Shown here: piece by piece, positions 26,718-35,727 of the stretch
How positions within the stretch are numbered: position 1 is the first letter of the stretch
How the letters are laid out: the number at the start of each line of letters is the position of its first letter
Assembly (NCBI RefSeq): GCF_901875305.1
Contig: NZ_CABFLY010000004.1
Span: forward strand, 62,001 to 126,000
Direction of reading: 5' to 3'
From: Rothia mucilaginosa
GTDB lineage: Bacteria > Actinomycetota > Actinomycetes > Actinomycetales > Micrococcaceae
DNA length: 64,000 bases
Made by a program: the position numbers and the translations under genes
The notes under the pieces: generated by a model
The model's database searches: none
What the model saw: the letters and a program-made list of their open reading frames with translations, nothing else
What the model was told of the DNA's origin: nothing

Positions 26718-28163
26718 TTAAGCCTGAGCCTTCGCCGCCAGCTTCTCTGCACGCTCAGCCATCAGACGCTTCTCAGCACCGTTGACCAGCCAGAGGAACA
26801 GAACTGCCAGACCCGAGCACACAATCATGAAGACGAACGCGGTGCTCCAGCCCCAGTGGTCAACAATAATGCCGATACCGGCAGAAGCCAGAGTTGCACC
26901 CAGCGCGTAACCGAACAGGCCAGTGAAGCCCGCAGCGGTACCCGCAACGTGCGAGGGGGACAGGTCAATAGCCTGCAGACCAATCAGCATGACCGGGCCG
27001 TAAATCAGGCCACCAATCAGAGCCAACGCAACGTAAGCAATCCACAGGGGTGCATCCGAAGAGGGCAGCCAGTACAGCAGAATCGCGCCGACGGTCGCAA
27101 CCAGGAATAGGATGCCCGCGGGGGAGCGGCGACCCTTGAACATGCGGTCAGAAACGTAACCGCACAGGACGGTGCCGCCAATACCGGCAAGCTCCAGAAT
27201 TGAGAAGCCCGCAATACCACCCTCAAGGGAAGCGTGGCGCACATCGTGCAGGTACTTTGGCGCCCACACCAGCACGCCGTAGCGCAGGGTGTACACGAAC
27301 ACGTTCGCCAGAGCCAGGTACACCATGGTCGAGTTGGTCAGCACGTGCTTACGGATGGTGGTCCAAGTGGACTCTGCACGATCCTCAGCGGTGGACTCAA
27401 CCTTGTGCGGGTCGTTGCGGTACACGTCAACGGTGGGCAGACCCTCCGCCTCGGGGTTGTCACGAATCAGCAGCCATGCGACGAACGCCAGAACGAAGCT
27501 GATAACAGCCGGGAACCAGAAGGCAACTTCCCAGGTCTTGCCGAACATAGAGAAGCCCCACGCAACCAGCAGACCGGACAGCGCACCACCAACGTTGTGG
27601 GCGGTGTTCCACCAGGAAACCTTCGTGCCGCGCTCGCTGGTGGAGAACCAGTTCACGAGCACACGGCCCGAGGGCGGCCAACCCATGCCCTGGAAGACAC
27701 CGTTGAGGACCATGATGGTCGCCATGATGGAGGCGATAGCGGCAGCGTAGCCCGTCGCGCCGGCACCTTCACCCATGTAGCCGGTCAGCGCCAGCAGGAT
27801 GTTTGCAACACCCGAGAGCACCAGACCAATCGGCAAGAATAGACGCGCATTGGAGCGGTCAGAAATCATTGCGGTGAAGAACTTGCTGAAGCCGTAAGCC
27901 AGTAGCAGTGCGGTGGACAGTGCACCAATCGCGGCGTTGCTGAAGCCGAGTTCCTTGGTCAGAATCGGGGTGACCAGCGGGACGTTGTTACGAATCAGGT
28001 AGAAGGTCGCGTAACCGATGAAAATACCCATGAAGACCTGCAGGCGCATGCGCGGGTACTTTGCAGAAACTTCTGCCTCGTCCAGTTGAGGCTTGGGTGC
28101 CGGAATCGCGAGCCAGCGGGGTACAGAACCCTTCTTCTTCTTTGATGAAGCGGTAGTAGTCAT
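26718..28163 (-). CDS. glpT: Organophosphate:phosphate antiporter of the MFS, GlpT/UhpT type
   Basis: This 481-aa protein with 12 membrane helices matches the OPA family, which exchanges glycerol-3-phosphate or hexose-phosphates for phosphate. Visible signatures are YATFYLIRNNVPLVTPIL at helix 1 (with its substrate-binding Arg), YGFSKFFTAMISDRSNAR, and the family stretch GMGWPPSGRVLVNWFSTSERG. WWNTAHNVGGALSG and RYGVLVWAPKYL also fit. GlpT is the better guess over UhpT, but the cargo is not certain. A candidate operator overlaps its promoter region. Confidence 0.85.
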   Translation of the reverse strand: MTTTASSKKKKGSVPRWLAIPAPKPQLDEAEVSAKYPRMRLQVFMGIFIGYATFYLIRNNVPLVTPILTKELGFSNAAIGALSTALLLAYGFSKFFTAMISDRSNARLFLPIGLVLSGVANILLALTGYMGEGAGATGYAAAIASIMATIMVLNGVFQGMGWPPSGRVLVNWFSTSERGTKVSWWNTAHNVGGALSGLLVAWGFSMFGKTWEVAFWFPAVISFVLAFVAWLLIRDNPEAEGLPTVDVYRNDPHKVESTAEDRAESTWTTIRKHVLTNSTMVYLALANVFVYTLRYGVLVWAPKYLHDVRHASLEGGIAGFSILELAGIGGTVLCGYVSDRMFKGRRSPAGILFLVATVGAILLYWLPSSDAPLWIAYVALALIGGLIYGPVMLIGLQAIDLSPSHVAGTAAGFTGLFGYALGATLASAGIGIIVDHWGWSTAFVFMIVCSGLAVLFLWLVNGAEKRLMAERAEKLAAKAQA

Positions 28164-28226
28164 GCTCGAATTCTAAAAACGGATTCTTATAAAAATGCTA
28201 ATTTAATGGGAATGTTTTCAGTATAA

Positions 28227-28244
28227 TGTTCACTAGGATGAACA
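28227..28244 (-). promoter_or_regulatory. Inverted repeat, probable repressor operator of the GlpT-like gene
   Basis: TGTTCA-CTAGGA-TGAACA is a perfect 6-6-6 inverted repeat about 65 nt before the start. It directly abuts a possible -10 (TATACT on the minus strand), a position at which a bound repressor would block transcription. Confidence 0.55.
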
Positions 28245-28542
28245 GATATTCAGAGTGATTATTCTTTTAATACTGTTTTTGCCCCGGAATTACAGGGAAG
28301 TGCTGAATTTGTGTGATGTACATCTGTCTACTGGGCAACAGTGCTACGTATAGTGCAATGAATATAAATGCTTTCCCTGTCGAGCAAGTGCATGTTTTGG
28401 TCAGACCACACTTAAATTTAGAGTAATTTATACCCTAAGTTCAAATAAAAAACCATTTGAACACCCCGATATCAGCACACCACAAACACCCCGGCAGACA
28501 CCTGCCTCACCAACAGTTAGCGCCCACATACTACACAAAAAA
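28245..28542. other. AT-rich intergenic stretch
   Basis: No gene seen. It is AT-rich to about 28450, then GC-normal, and separates the upstream end of the GlpT-like gene from the metE terminator. Confidence 0.5.
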
Positions 28543-28581
28543 GTCCGCCCGCACGGTGCAGAAGAAGCCGTGCGGGCGGAC
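28543..28581 (-). terminator. Terminator of the met operon
   Basis: GTCCGCCCGCACGG pairs perfectly with CCGTGCGGGCGGAC. On the minus strand it is followed by TTTTTT. It lies about 150 nt after metE. Confidence 0.85.
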
Positions 28582-28733
28582 CCGTTATCTATCCCCAAAA
28601 GTTCGGCGTGCAGTCGGTACGCATACCGGCGTAAAGCCGAACCGCCGCCACCTGCCGCGAATCACCGCGAGCAAACCATCATCCGGTCAACCCGCAGCAG
28701 GTAGCGGAACCTAAAGCTCTCCGGGCGGGAAAC

Positions 28734-31061
28734 CTAGAGAGAAGCGCGAATCGCCTTGGTGGCATCCACCAGGTGACGCAGAGACTGCTTGGTCTCCTCG
28801 TAATCGCGAGTCTTCAGACCGCAGTCGGGGTTCACCCACAGGTCGGCAATAGTGCCGTAACCAATCGCAGCCTTCAGCAGGGACTCAATCTCCTCCTGCG
28901 AAGGAACACGCGGGGAGTGGATGTCCCACACGCCCGGGCCCAGACCAGAAACGAAGGTCTCCGGAATGTCAGCCAGCAGCTCCATGTGCGAGCGAGCCGC
29001 CTCAATGCTGGTCACGTCAGCGTTCAGAGCGTTAATCGAGTCGATGATCTCGTTGAACTCCGAGTAGCACAGGTGGGTGTGAATCTGGGTGGAATCCTTC
29101 ACGCCGCTGGTAGCCAGGCGGAAGGAGTTCACCGACCAATCCAGGTACTGCGGCTGCTCGTCGCGGCGCAGGGGCAGCAGCTCGCGCAGAGCCGGCTCGT
29201 CCACCTGAATGATGCGGATGCCTGCCTCCTCCAGGTCGGCAATCTCGTCGGCCAGCGCCAGAGCCACCTGGTTAGCGGTCTCGCGGCGCGGCTGATCGTC
29301 ACGCACGAAGGACCAGGCCAGAATCGTCACCGGGCCGGTGAGCATGCCCTTGACCGGCTTCTCGCTCAGCGACTGTGCGTGGGAGCTCCATGGAACGGTG
29401 AACGCCTCACCGCGCAGGCCCTCACCGTGACGCTTCACGTCACCGAACAGGATCGAGGGGCGGGTGCAACGCGAACCGTAGGACTGAACCCAGCCGTGGC
29501 GGGTGGTTGCGAAGCCGTCGAAGTTCTCGGCGAAGTACTGAACCATGTCGTTACGCTCAGCCTCACCGTGAACCAGCACGTCCAGGCCCAGCTCCTCCTG
29601 CAGCTTGATGACCGAGGCGATCTCGTCACGCAGGAAGCCGTTCAGCTCCTCAACGGAAATCTTGCCCGCACGAGCCTCCGCACGGCGGCGGCGAATCTCA
29701 GCGGTCTGCGGGAAGGAGCCGATGGTGGTGGTCGGCAGCTTCGGCAGGTTCAGGTCGGCCTGAGCCGCACGGCGAACATCAATGGTCGGGCGGTTGAAGT
29801 CCTCAGCGGTCACAGCTGCGGCGCGGGCACGAATCTCGTCGTTGTGCTTGCGCGGGTCAGCGGCGAAGCGAGCCAGCGCCTCATCAGCAGCCTTCAGCTC
29901 CGGCTCAACAGCGGCCTCACCCTCAGCCAGGCCACGAGCTAGCAGGGCAATCTCAGCGACCTTCTGGTCAGCGAATGCCAGGCCGTCCACTGGAACCTCG
30001 GCCGGGTCTTCCAGAGCCAGGTCGTGCGGCACGTGCTGCAGCGAGGTCGAAGAAGCCACAGACACGGCACCCTCGGATGCGCCGGGCAGCGCCTCCAGAG
30101 TCTTCAGCGCCGCGCGAACGTCGGCACGCCACACGTTGCGGCCGTTCACGATGCCTGCCACCAGGTGCACGCCGGCGGCAGAAACGGACTCCAGCTCAGC
30201 CTTCGAGTACACGCCGTGCACCAGGTCAAGGTGCAGGGCCTCAACGCCGGTACCCAGCAGAGCCGGCAGGTTCTCACGCAGGGAACCATAGGGGCTGGTC
30301 ACCAGAATCTGCGGGCGCTTCTCGGCGGCAGCCAGGGTGCGGTAGGTGCGCTCGGCAAGCTTGGCAACCTTCGCGTTGTCGGCACGGTCCACGGTCAGGC
30401 CCGGCTCATCCAGCTGAACCCACTCAACGCCGCGCTCAGCCAGCTGCTCCAGCACCTGAGCGTAAGCGGCAACAAACTCATCCAAAAGGTCGATGGGTGC
30501 GAAGTCCTCGGCGGAACCCTGCTCGGCCTTAGCGCCCAGCAGCAGGGTCAGCGGGCCAACAATCTGCGGGCGAACCTTCACGCCAGCCTGCTTTGCAACC
30601 TCAAGCTGCTCGTCAATAGCCTCAAGGTTCAGCTTAATCTCGGTGGACGCACCAATCTCGGGCACCAGGTAGTGGTAGTTGGTGTCGAACCACTTGGTCA
30701 TCTCCAAAGGAGGCAGGGTCTCGGTACCGCGCGCCAGTGCGAAGTAGCCGGGCAGATCCAGCAGGCCGCGTGCATCCTTAGCCTCAGCCAGACGCTCGGG
30801 AACCAGGGTGAACAGGCGAACTACATCAAGCACCTGGTCGTAGTAGGAGAAGGTTGCCGGAATCGAGTAGTTATCAGCCTTCAGACCGGCGGCGGTCACG
30901 CGCTCGAAGTAGGTGCGCTGCACGTCAGCGGCGGTGTCCTGCAGCTCCTGCAGGGTGGCCTTGCCCTTCCAGAAAGCCTCCTGAGCCTTCTTCAGCTCAC
31001 GGAAGCGGCCCACGCGGGGGTAGCCAACAATAGTTGCGGCGGGGAAAGCAACGTTAGACAT
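28734..31061 (-). CDS. metE: Cobalamin-independent methionine synthase
   Basis: At 775 aa this is full-length MetE, which transfers the methyl group of methyl-tetrahydrofolate-triglutamate to homocysteine. The N-terminus shows the folate-domain start IVGYPRVGRFRELKKA. The catalytic domain has the zinc and substrate motifs VHGEAERNDMVQYF, THLCYSEFNEI (His and Cys) and NPDCGLKTR (Cys), plus TTIGSFPQT. AAAGGAA lies 8 nt before the ATG. It follows metF by about 150 nt on the same strand. MetF supplies its methyl donor, and the upstream SAM riboswitch should control both. Confidence 0.97.
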   Translation of the reverse strand: MSNVAFPAATIVGYPRVGRFRELKKAQEAFWKGKATLQELQDTAADVQRTYFERVTAAGLKADNYSIPATFSYYDQVLDVVRLFTLVPERLAEAKDARGLLDLPGYFALARGTETLPPLEMTKWFDTNYHYLVPEIGASTEIKLNLEAIDEQLEVAKQAGVKVRPQIVGPLTLLLGAKAEQGSAEDFAPIDLLDEFVAAYAQVLEQLAERGVEWVQLDEPGLTVDRADNAKVAKLAERTYRTLAAAEKRPQILVTSPYGSLRENLPALLGTGVEALHLDLVHGVYSKAELESVSAAGVHLVAGIVNGRNVWRADVRAALKTLEALPGASEGAVSVASSTSLQHVPHDLALEDPAEVPVDGLAFADQKVAEIALLARGLAEGEAAVEPELKAADEALARFAADPRKHNDEIRARAAAVTAEDFNRPTIDVRRAAQADLNLPKLPTTTIGSFPQTAEIRRRRAEARAGKISVEELNGFLRDEIASVIKLQEELGLDVLVHGEAERNDMVQYFAENFDGFATTRHGWVQSYGSRCTRPSILFGDVKRHGEGLRGEAFTVPWSSHAQSLSEKPVKGMLTGPVTILAWSFVRDDQPRRETANQVALALADEIADLEEAGIRIIQVDEPALRELLPLRRDEQPQYLDWSVNSFRLATSGVKDSTQIHTHLCYSEFNEIIDSINALNADVTSIEAARSHMELLADIPETFVSGLGPGVWDIHSPRVPSQEEIESLLKAAIGYGTIADLWVNPDCGLKTRDYEETKQSLRHLVDATKAIRASL

Positions 31062-31208
31062 AGTGCATATTCCTTTACTGGGGATAGAACTGGGAGAATC
31101 AGCGGGCCCTGCCGGCCCCGTCGATGGGGCCGAGATCCGTGGGACGCTCCCGGGGTACTTTGGGGGAAACTTGGGTGGCGCATCCGCGCCGGGTGGAGCG
31201 GGTCGCGT

Positions 31209-32114
31209 TTAGGCGAATTCCAGCTCGCTCAGGGACTGGGAGAAACGGTTGCTGTATCGGGGCAGGTCCAGCTGGTCCAGAACGTCCAGCACCGCGGCAT
31301 GCTCGTTGAAGGTGAAGAAGTGCAGGCCCGGTGCGCCCGCATCCATCACGGCGCGGCACTGGTTCAGCGCGTAGTCCACGCCGATGCGGTGCAACTCTGC
31401 GCTGCTGGTTGCCGTCTCTAGGGCGTAGGCGAGGTCCGTCGGGACTTCCATGCCCGCCATCTGGCAGAGGTTCCGCAGGCGCTTCAGCGAGGTCACCGGC
31501 ATGATGCCCGGAATAATCGGAATGTCCACACCTGCCAGGCGTGCCGAATCGACCAGGGCGTTGTAGCGCTCATCCTCAAAGAACACCTGAGTGATCGCGA
31601 AGTCCGCGCCGGCACGCTGCTTGGACAGCAGAATCTCAATATCCTGCAACAGGGATGCCGACTCGGGGTGCTTCTGCGGGTACGCCGCCACACCAATCGA
31701 CACCTTGCCAGCTGCCAGGTGGGCGAAATCTTCACGCTCAACGCGGCGAATGAGTTCCACCAGGTAGCGGGCGAAAGGAAGTTCAGAAACCTGACCTTCC
31801 TGAATGTCGCCGCGAAGAGCCAGGAAGCCGCGCACGCCCAGGCCCAGAATCAGGCGGACTGCACGCTCCAGCTCGTGCACCGAATGGCCAGCACAAATCA
31901 GGTGAGCTAGCGGGGTGAGGGAGGTTTCGTGTACCAGGTAGTCGAGCAGGGCGAGGGTCTTCTGGCGGCGTTTTGCGTCACCGGAGTAGGTGACCGACAC
32001 GTAGTCGGGGTTAGTGCTCTCGAGTTCTGCGATGGTGCGAATCAGTGACTCGCAACTCGCGTGTGAGCGCGGAGGGAACAGCTCAAAAGAAAGAGCCGGG
32101 TGAACTGTCGTCAT
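31209..32114 (-). CDS. metF: 5,10-methylenetetrahydrofolate reductase
   Basis: The protein (about 301 aa) reduces methylene- to methyl-tetrahydrofolate using FAD. Motifs include the N-terminal SFELFPPRS with the catalytic Glu, PDYVSVTYSGD, HLICAGHSVHEL, FLALRGDIQEG and DFAITQVFFEDERY. ATG 32120 is in frame, but it touches the GAAGG ribosome site. ATG 32114 has proper spacing and is preferred. It is first in a two-gene operon with metE and lies about 120 nt after the SAM-I aptamer. Confidence 0.94.
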   Translation of the reverse strand: MTTVHPALSFELFPPRSHASCESLIRTIAELESTNPDYVSVTYSGDAKRRQKTLALLDYLVHETSLTPLAHLICAGHSVHELERAVRLILGLGVRGFLALRGDIQEGQVSELPFARYLVELIRRVEREDFAHLAAGKVSIGVAAYPQKHPESASLLQDIEILLSKQRAGADFAITQVFFEDERYNALVDSARLAGVDIPIIPGIMPVTSLKRLRNLCQMAGMEVPTDLAYALETATSSAELHRIGVDYALNQCRAVMDAGAPGLHFFTFNEHAAVLDVLDQLDLPRYSNRFSQSLSELEFA

Positions 32115-32234
32115 AACCATCCTTCGTGTTCACCCGATAGATACGCACCGGCAGGGTGCGCGAATTCTTCTGCATGATGCGCTACACCGGTTTGCTGGTG
32201 CGACTCATCAAGGGGTGCCGAAGGGTATTCTTCT

Positions 32235-32345
32235 CTATCGGTTCTGGCGGGAGCACCTTGTCCGTACCCTGCACCGTGACGGTGGGGGATACTGGCGAGG
32301 TTGCTGCGACGTCTACGAGCCAGATCTCTCGGTCGCTCTTGATAG
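32235..32345 (-). ncRNA. SAM-I (S-box) riboswitch
   Basis: Read on the minus strand: CTATCAAGAGCGACC, GAGAGATCTGGCTCG, GACG, GCAACC, then AAGGTGCTCCCGCC and a closing GATAG. CTATC and GATAG form P1. ATCAAGAG, CTGGC, GCAACC and AAGGTGC are the conserved S-box core in correct order, over 111 nt, a normal size. It lies in the metF-metE leader and should shut down the operon when S-adenosylmethionine is plentiful. No clear U-tract terminator follows; a CGCACC/GGTGCG hairpin near the metF ribosome site may act on translation. Confidence 0.88.
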
Positions 32346-32356
32346 ATAACGCTCTC

Positions 32357-32386
32357 ACTCTACCGGGCGTTTTGGAGGGTGCGCAA
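32357..32386 (-). promoter_or_regulatory. Candidate promoter of the met operon
   Basis: TTGCGC (32381-32386) and TAGAGT (32357-32362) on the minus strand are 18 nt apart. The predicted start falls just before the riboswitch. Confidence 0.5.
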
Positions 32387-32411
32387 GAATTTCGGGGAAT
32401 GATGGCCCAAT

Positions 32412-32546
32412 ATGTCGAGAGATGACGAGTCACCGAAATATGAACTTAATATGACTGACTATGACGAAGAGCGGCTGGGGGTGTTGCTGGTAGGGGTGTC
32501 GGCTGACCCCTGGATGCCTGGCACTATCGCAGATACGTCTGCTTAA
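32412..32546 (+). CDS. Possible 44-aa peptide ORF upstream of an ABC exporter
   Basis: ATG 32412 opens a 44-codon frame with a charged first half (MSRDDESPKYEL, TDYDEERLG) and a neutral second half (VLLVGVSADPW, MPGTIADTSA), ending in TAA. An internal ATG at 32451 would give 31 residues. The ribosome site is weak for both. The stretch around 32435-32459 resembles 32670-32688 just before the exporter gene (both contain AATATGACT). The charged-leader and neutral-tail layout recalls precursors of exported peptides, but no modification enzyme adjoins, so this may be chance. Confidence 0.3.
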   Translation: MSRDDESPKYELNMTDYDEERLGVLLVGVSADPWMPGTIADTSA

Positions 32547-32687
32547 TATTCTTGGACACGCGCGAATATATGTGTTTTATCTTTCAGTGAGAGGTAGGGT
32601 AACTAATAACTAATGAGGCACGGGTAGTGTTTCAATGTCCGCTCATCGAGGAGTTTCAGGACCCAAAGATGAGTTCAATATGACTTT

Positions 32688-34490
32688 GTGAGCGTGGTGA
32701 GAATGAAAAATCTATTTTCCTCTATACTCTGGTCCTTCCGCCTAGCCTGGAAAACCTGTCCCGCGACCCTAGTGAGCACTGCCCTATCGCTAGCCGTCAT
32801 CGCCTGCATTCCCTTGAGTCAGTCCCTGCTGATTGGTAATACAGTATCAGCCTTGAGCGGTTCAAATGGTGGCGCAGCATGGATTTATATTATTGCTCTT
32901 GCCCTTGTTGTCGGAATTAATATCATTGCTCAACGCTGGGTAAGAAGTAACATGCTTATCCTCAAATCAAAGGTGAACTATCGGGTTCACTGCATGTTAA
33001 ATAACAGGTTATCTACATTTCCGTTGTCTGATATAGGTAGCACAAAATCGCAGGAAGATATACGTGCTGCTAGAGAGGCAATATCGAAACAGGAATTGCA
33101 GGTTCACACCATGTCAGTTATGACACTGGTGAGTGCCTGCGCAATGGTGTTACTTCTCTGTCTTAATATTGCGAACGTCAGCATTGTGGCAGCAATTTTT
33201 GCGGCACTGTGTTCATTGCCCCTAGCCATTGCAATGGTGATTCTCGCTAAACGCGATTACGCTATATACACCCTAATGTACGAGGATTATCGGGCAGAGA
33301 ACTACTATCTAGACAATCTGATGGCTCAGAGCCGAGCCCAAGAACTTCACCTCATGAGAGCCTCCCGATTTTTCTCGCAACGCGTAGCGTCCTGGCGACG
33401 CCGGGCAGCCGGTAGGGAATTGAGCCTTGAAAGTGTTAGAGGAATCATCTCCATAGTTGCAGGGCTACTCTGCTCTGTCTTACTTTTTGCGTCCCTGTAC
33501 TTCCTTGTGGATTCAGGCGCCGATATATCGTATGTGGCCGGATCGCTGATTGGAATCATTGCCTGTGTTAACGCGACCCAAGAGGTGGGATATTCATTCG
33601 GCCAGATTATTAATGGAGCATTATCTGTTCAGCAATTCCGAAGGGTATGCGACTCTGATACTTACGACCATGCTTCTGAGATAAAAACTTCTAACCCTAA
33701 CCGTGAAAATATTTCAAAAATTATATGCAAAGATGTATCCGTTCAGTATGAGGGCGCGTCGTCTTTTGCGCTTAAAGATATTAATCTTGAGCTGATGAAT
33801 AATCAAATGATTGCAGTAGTTGGTGCCTCGGGCGCGGGAAAAACAACGCTAATAAATGCAATTCTTGGAATTACACCAATTGCCCAGGGGAACATAACGT
33901 ATAAGGGTGCTTCTTCTGAGAGTAAATACAACATGTTGGCAAATGTTGGTTTGGTGAGTCAAGACTACGGCCGTTATGAACTGACTGTGCGTGAAAATCT
34001 TCTTCTGGGTTTGCCTCAGGAGGTGGTTGAGCGTCTTGGTGATGCTGATTTGTGGTCGGCTTTGTCGGTGGCTTGTGCTGATGATTTTGTGCGTGGTCTT
34101 GAGGGTGGTTTGGATGCTCAGTTGGGTGAGTCGTTTGGTGGTGTTGGTCTTTCGGGTGGTCAGTGGCAGCGTTTGGCGTTGGCGCGTGTGGTTCTTCGGG
34201 ATGCGCCGGTGTGGGTTTTGGATGAGCCGACCAGTGCTGTGGATGCTGAGACTGAGGAGGAGATTTTTGCTCGGTTGAAGGTGGCTGCTGGTGGGCGTTT
34301 GGTGGTGTTGGTGTCTCATCGTGCGTGGACGTTGCGTGGTGTTGATTCTGTGGTGGTGTTGGATGGTGGGTGTGTGGTGGAGCAAGGAACCTACCGGGAG
34401 CTAACGACCGACCCTACATCACGCTTCAGGAAGCTCTTCGCCTCCCAACTGGAAGGGGAAATAACCTCGCAACATACCCGCACAACGTAG
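32688..34490 (+). CDS. ABC exporter, fused membrane and ATPase domains
   Basis: This roughly 600-aa half-transporter has six membrane helices (residues 20-310) and a complete ATPase domain: Walker A GASGAGKTT, signature LSGGQWQRLALAR, Walker B VWVLDEPTSAVD and H-loop VLVSHRAW. It would act as a dimer, exporting a peptide, lipid or drug. The start is uncertain: GTG 32688 lacks a ribosome site, and ATG 32703 has GGTGAGA very close. Base composition is mosaic: AT-rich to about 33990, strongly G+T-rich from about 33990 to 34380, then ordinary. The protein motifs run straight through the joins, so the gene looks functional. Confidence 0.85.
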   Translation: MSVVRMKNLFSSILWSFRLAWKTCPATLVSTALSLAVIACIPLSQSLLIGNTVSALSGSNGGAAWIYIIALALVVGINIIAQRWVRSNMLILKSKVNYRVHCMLNNRLSTFPLSDIGSTKSQEDIRAAREAISKQELQVHTMSVMTLVSACAMVLLLCLNIANVSIVAAIFAALCSLPLAIAMVILAKRDYAIYTLMYEDYRAENYYLDNLMAQSRAQELHLMRASRFFSQRVASWRRRAAGRELSLESVRGIISIVAGLLCSVLLFASLYFLVDSGADISYVAGSLIGIIACVNATQEVGYSFGQIINGALSVQQFRRVCDSDTYDHASEIKTSNPNRENISKIICKDVSVQYEGASSFALKDINLELMNNQMIAVVGASGAGKTTLINAILGITPIAQGNITYKGASSESKYNMLANVGLVSQDYGRYELTVRENLLLGLPQEVVERLGDADLWSALSVACADDFVRGLEGGLDAQLGESFGGVGLSGGQWQRLALARVVLRDAPVWVLDEPTSAVDAETEEEIFARLKVAAGGRLVVLVSHRAWTLRGVDSVVVLDGGCVVEQGTYRELTTDPTSRFRKLFASQLEGEITSQHTRTT

Positions 34491-34500
34491 AGTTAAAAGC

Positions 34501-35502
34501 ATGGAACGTATTGAATCTCCCGTCTACCGTAGGCTCGGCAACTCCGGCCTCGTCGTGCCCAGCGTCGGCATCGGCTGCAACAACCTCGGCCGCCCCGGCA
34601 CCCCCACCCGCACCCAAGAAGGCACCAACGAAGTCATCGCCGCCGCAGTCGACGCCGGCATCAGCTTCTTCGACATCGCCGACCTCTACGGCGCCGAGCC
34701 CGGCCTCTCAGAAACCATGTTCGGCACCGCCCTCACCCAGCTCGGCCTCGACCGCGACGAACTGACCATCGTCACCAAATTCGGTCTGCCCGTCGGCAAC
34801 CTCAACGGCAACGACCGCAACGCCCGCGGATCCCGCCGCTACATCATGCGCGCCGTCGAAGGGTCTCTCCGCCGCCTCGGCACCGACTACATCGACCTGT
34901 ACTTCTACCACAGCCCCGACCCCAACACCCCCATCGAAGAAACCCTCAGCGCCCTCGACCAGCTCGTACGCGACGGCAAAGTCCGCTACCTGGGCCACTC
35001 CAACTTCTCCGGCTGGCAGCTCGCCCACGCCGAACACTGCGCCCACGAACTCGGCACCGAACGGTTCATCGTCGCTGAAAACCACTACAACCTGCTCGAC
35101 CGCCGCGCAGAACTCGAAATCCTGCCCGCCGCACGGCACTTCGGCATGGGTGTGCTGCCGTACTTCCCGCTCGCTAACGGCCTGCTGACCGGCAAGTACC
35201 GCCGCGACAACATTCCCGCCGGTTCGCGCCTGTCCCACTCCAAGAAGAACGTGCTCGACGCCGCCAACTGGGACCAGCTCGAAGCCTTCCACAGCTTCTG
35301 CACCGAACGCGGCATCACCGAGGTGCAGGCGGCGTTCTCCTGGCTTGCACAGCAGTCGCCGGTCACCTCCGTCATTGCCGGTGCGACCAGCGCCGAGCAG
35401 GTGCGCGCCAACGCACAGGCGGCATGCCTGCGCTTCGACGCTGAGGACCTCGCCGCCCTGGACGCCATCTTCCCGGCACCCGAGAAGATCGCACTGTTCT
35501 AA
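34501..35502 (+). CDS. Aldo/keto reductase
   Basis: The 333-aa protein follows the exporter by 10 nt and probably shares its transcript. It is an NADPH-dependent (beta/alpha)8 oxidoreductase of the YghZ/Kv-beta-like branch. Family features include YRRLGNSGLVVPSVGIGCNNLG, DIADLYGAEPGLSE (catalytic Asp and Tyr), TKFGLP (Lys), YFYHSPDP (His), GHSNFSGWQL and VIAGATSAEQVRANA for cofactor phosphate binding. The substrate is unknown. Codon use is strongly C-ending, unlike the exporter before it. Confidence 0.9.
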   Translation: MERIESPVYRRLGNSGLVVPSVGIGCNNLGRPGTPTRTQEGTNEVIAAAVDAGISFFDIADLYGAEPGLSETMFGTALTQLGLDRDELTIVTKFGLPVGNLNGNDRNARGSRRYIMRAVEGSLRRLGTDYIDLYFYHSPDPNTPIEETLSALDQLVRDGKVRYLGHSNFSGWQLAHAEHCAHELGTERFIVAENHYNLLDRRAELEILPAARHFGMGVLPYFPLANGLLTGKYRRDNIPAGSRLSHSKKNVLDAANWDQLEAFHSFCTERGITEVQAAFSWLAQQSPVTSVIAGATSAEQVRANAQAACLRFDAEDLAALDAIFPAPEKIALF

Positions 35503-35727
35503 ACTCCGGCTCCTTCTCAAAGGGGCACTCAGGCGGTCGCACCGGGCGGCCGTAAAATATGCTGAAAAATATGCGTGGTGAGAAATAAATATCACCCGCC
35601 GAACGTTTTCGCTAGGATTAGGTGAGGTGTGTCTAACCTGACGCACCTCACCTCATCTATGTACCCACCCCTGCCGCCTGGAGCCAACCCGGCGCAGCCA
35701 CCCGCCACCGGCACATCAAAGGACACC

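Noticed and set aside
24421..26721. 766-codon frame antisense to pepO
   Set aside because: Shadow of the M13 peptidase gene; runs through a terminator hairpin.
32182..32433. Two overlapping short frames on both strands (32156-32425 and 32182-32433)
   Set aside because: They cover the SAM-I aptamer, which explains the conservation and lack of coding signal.
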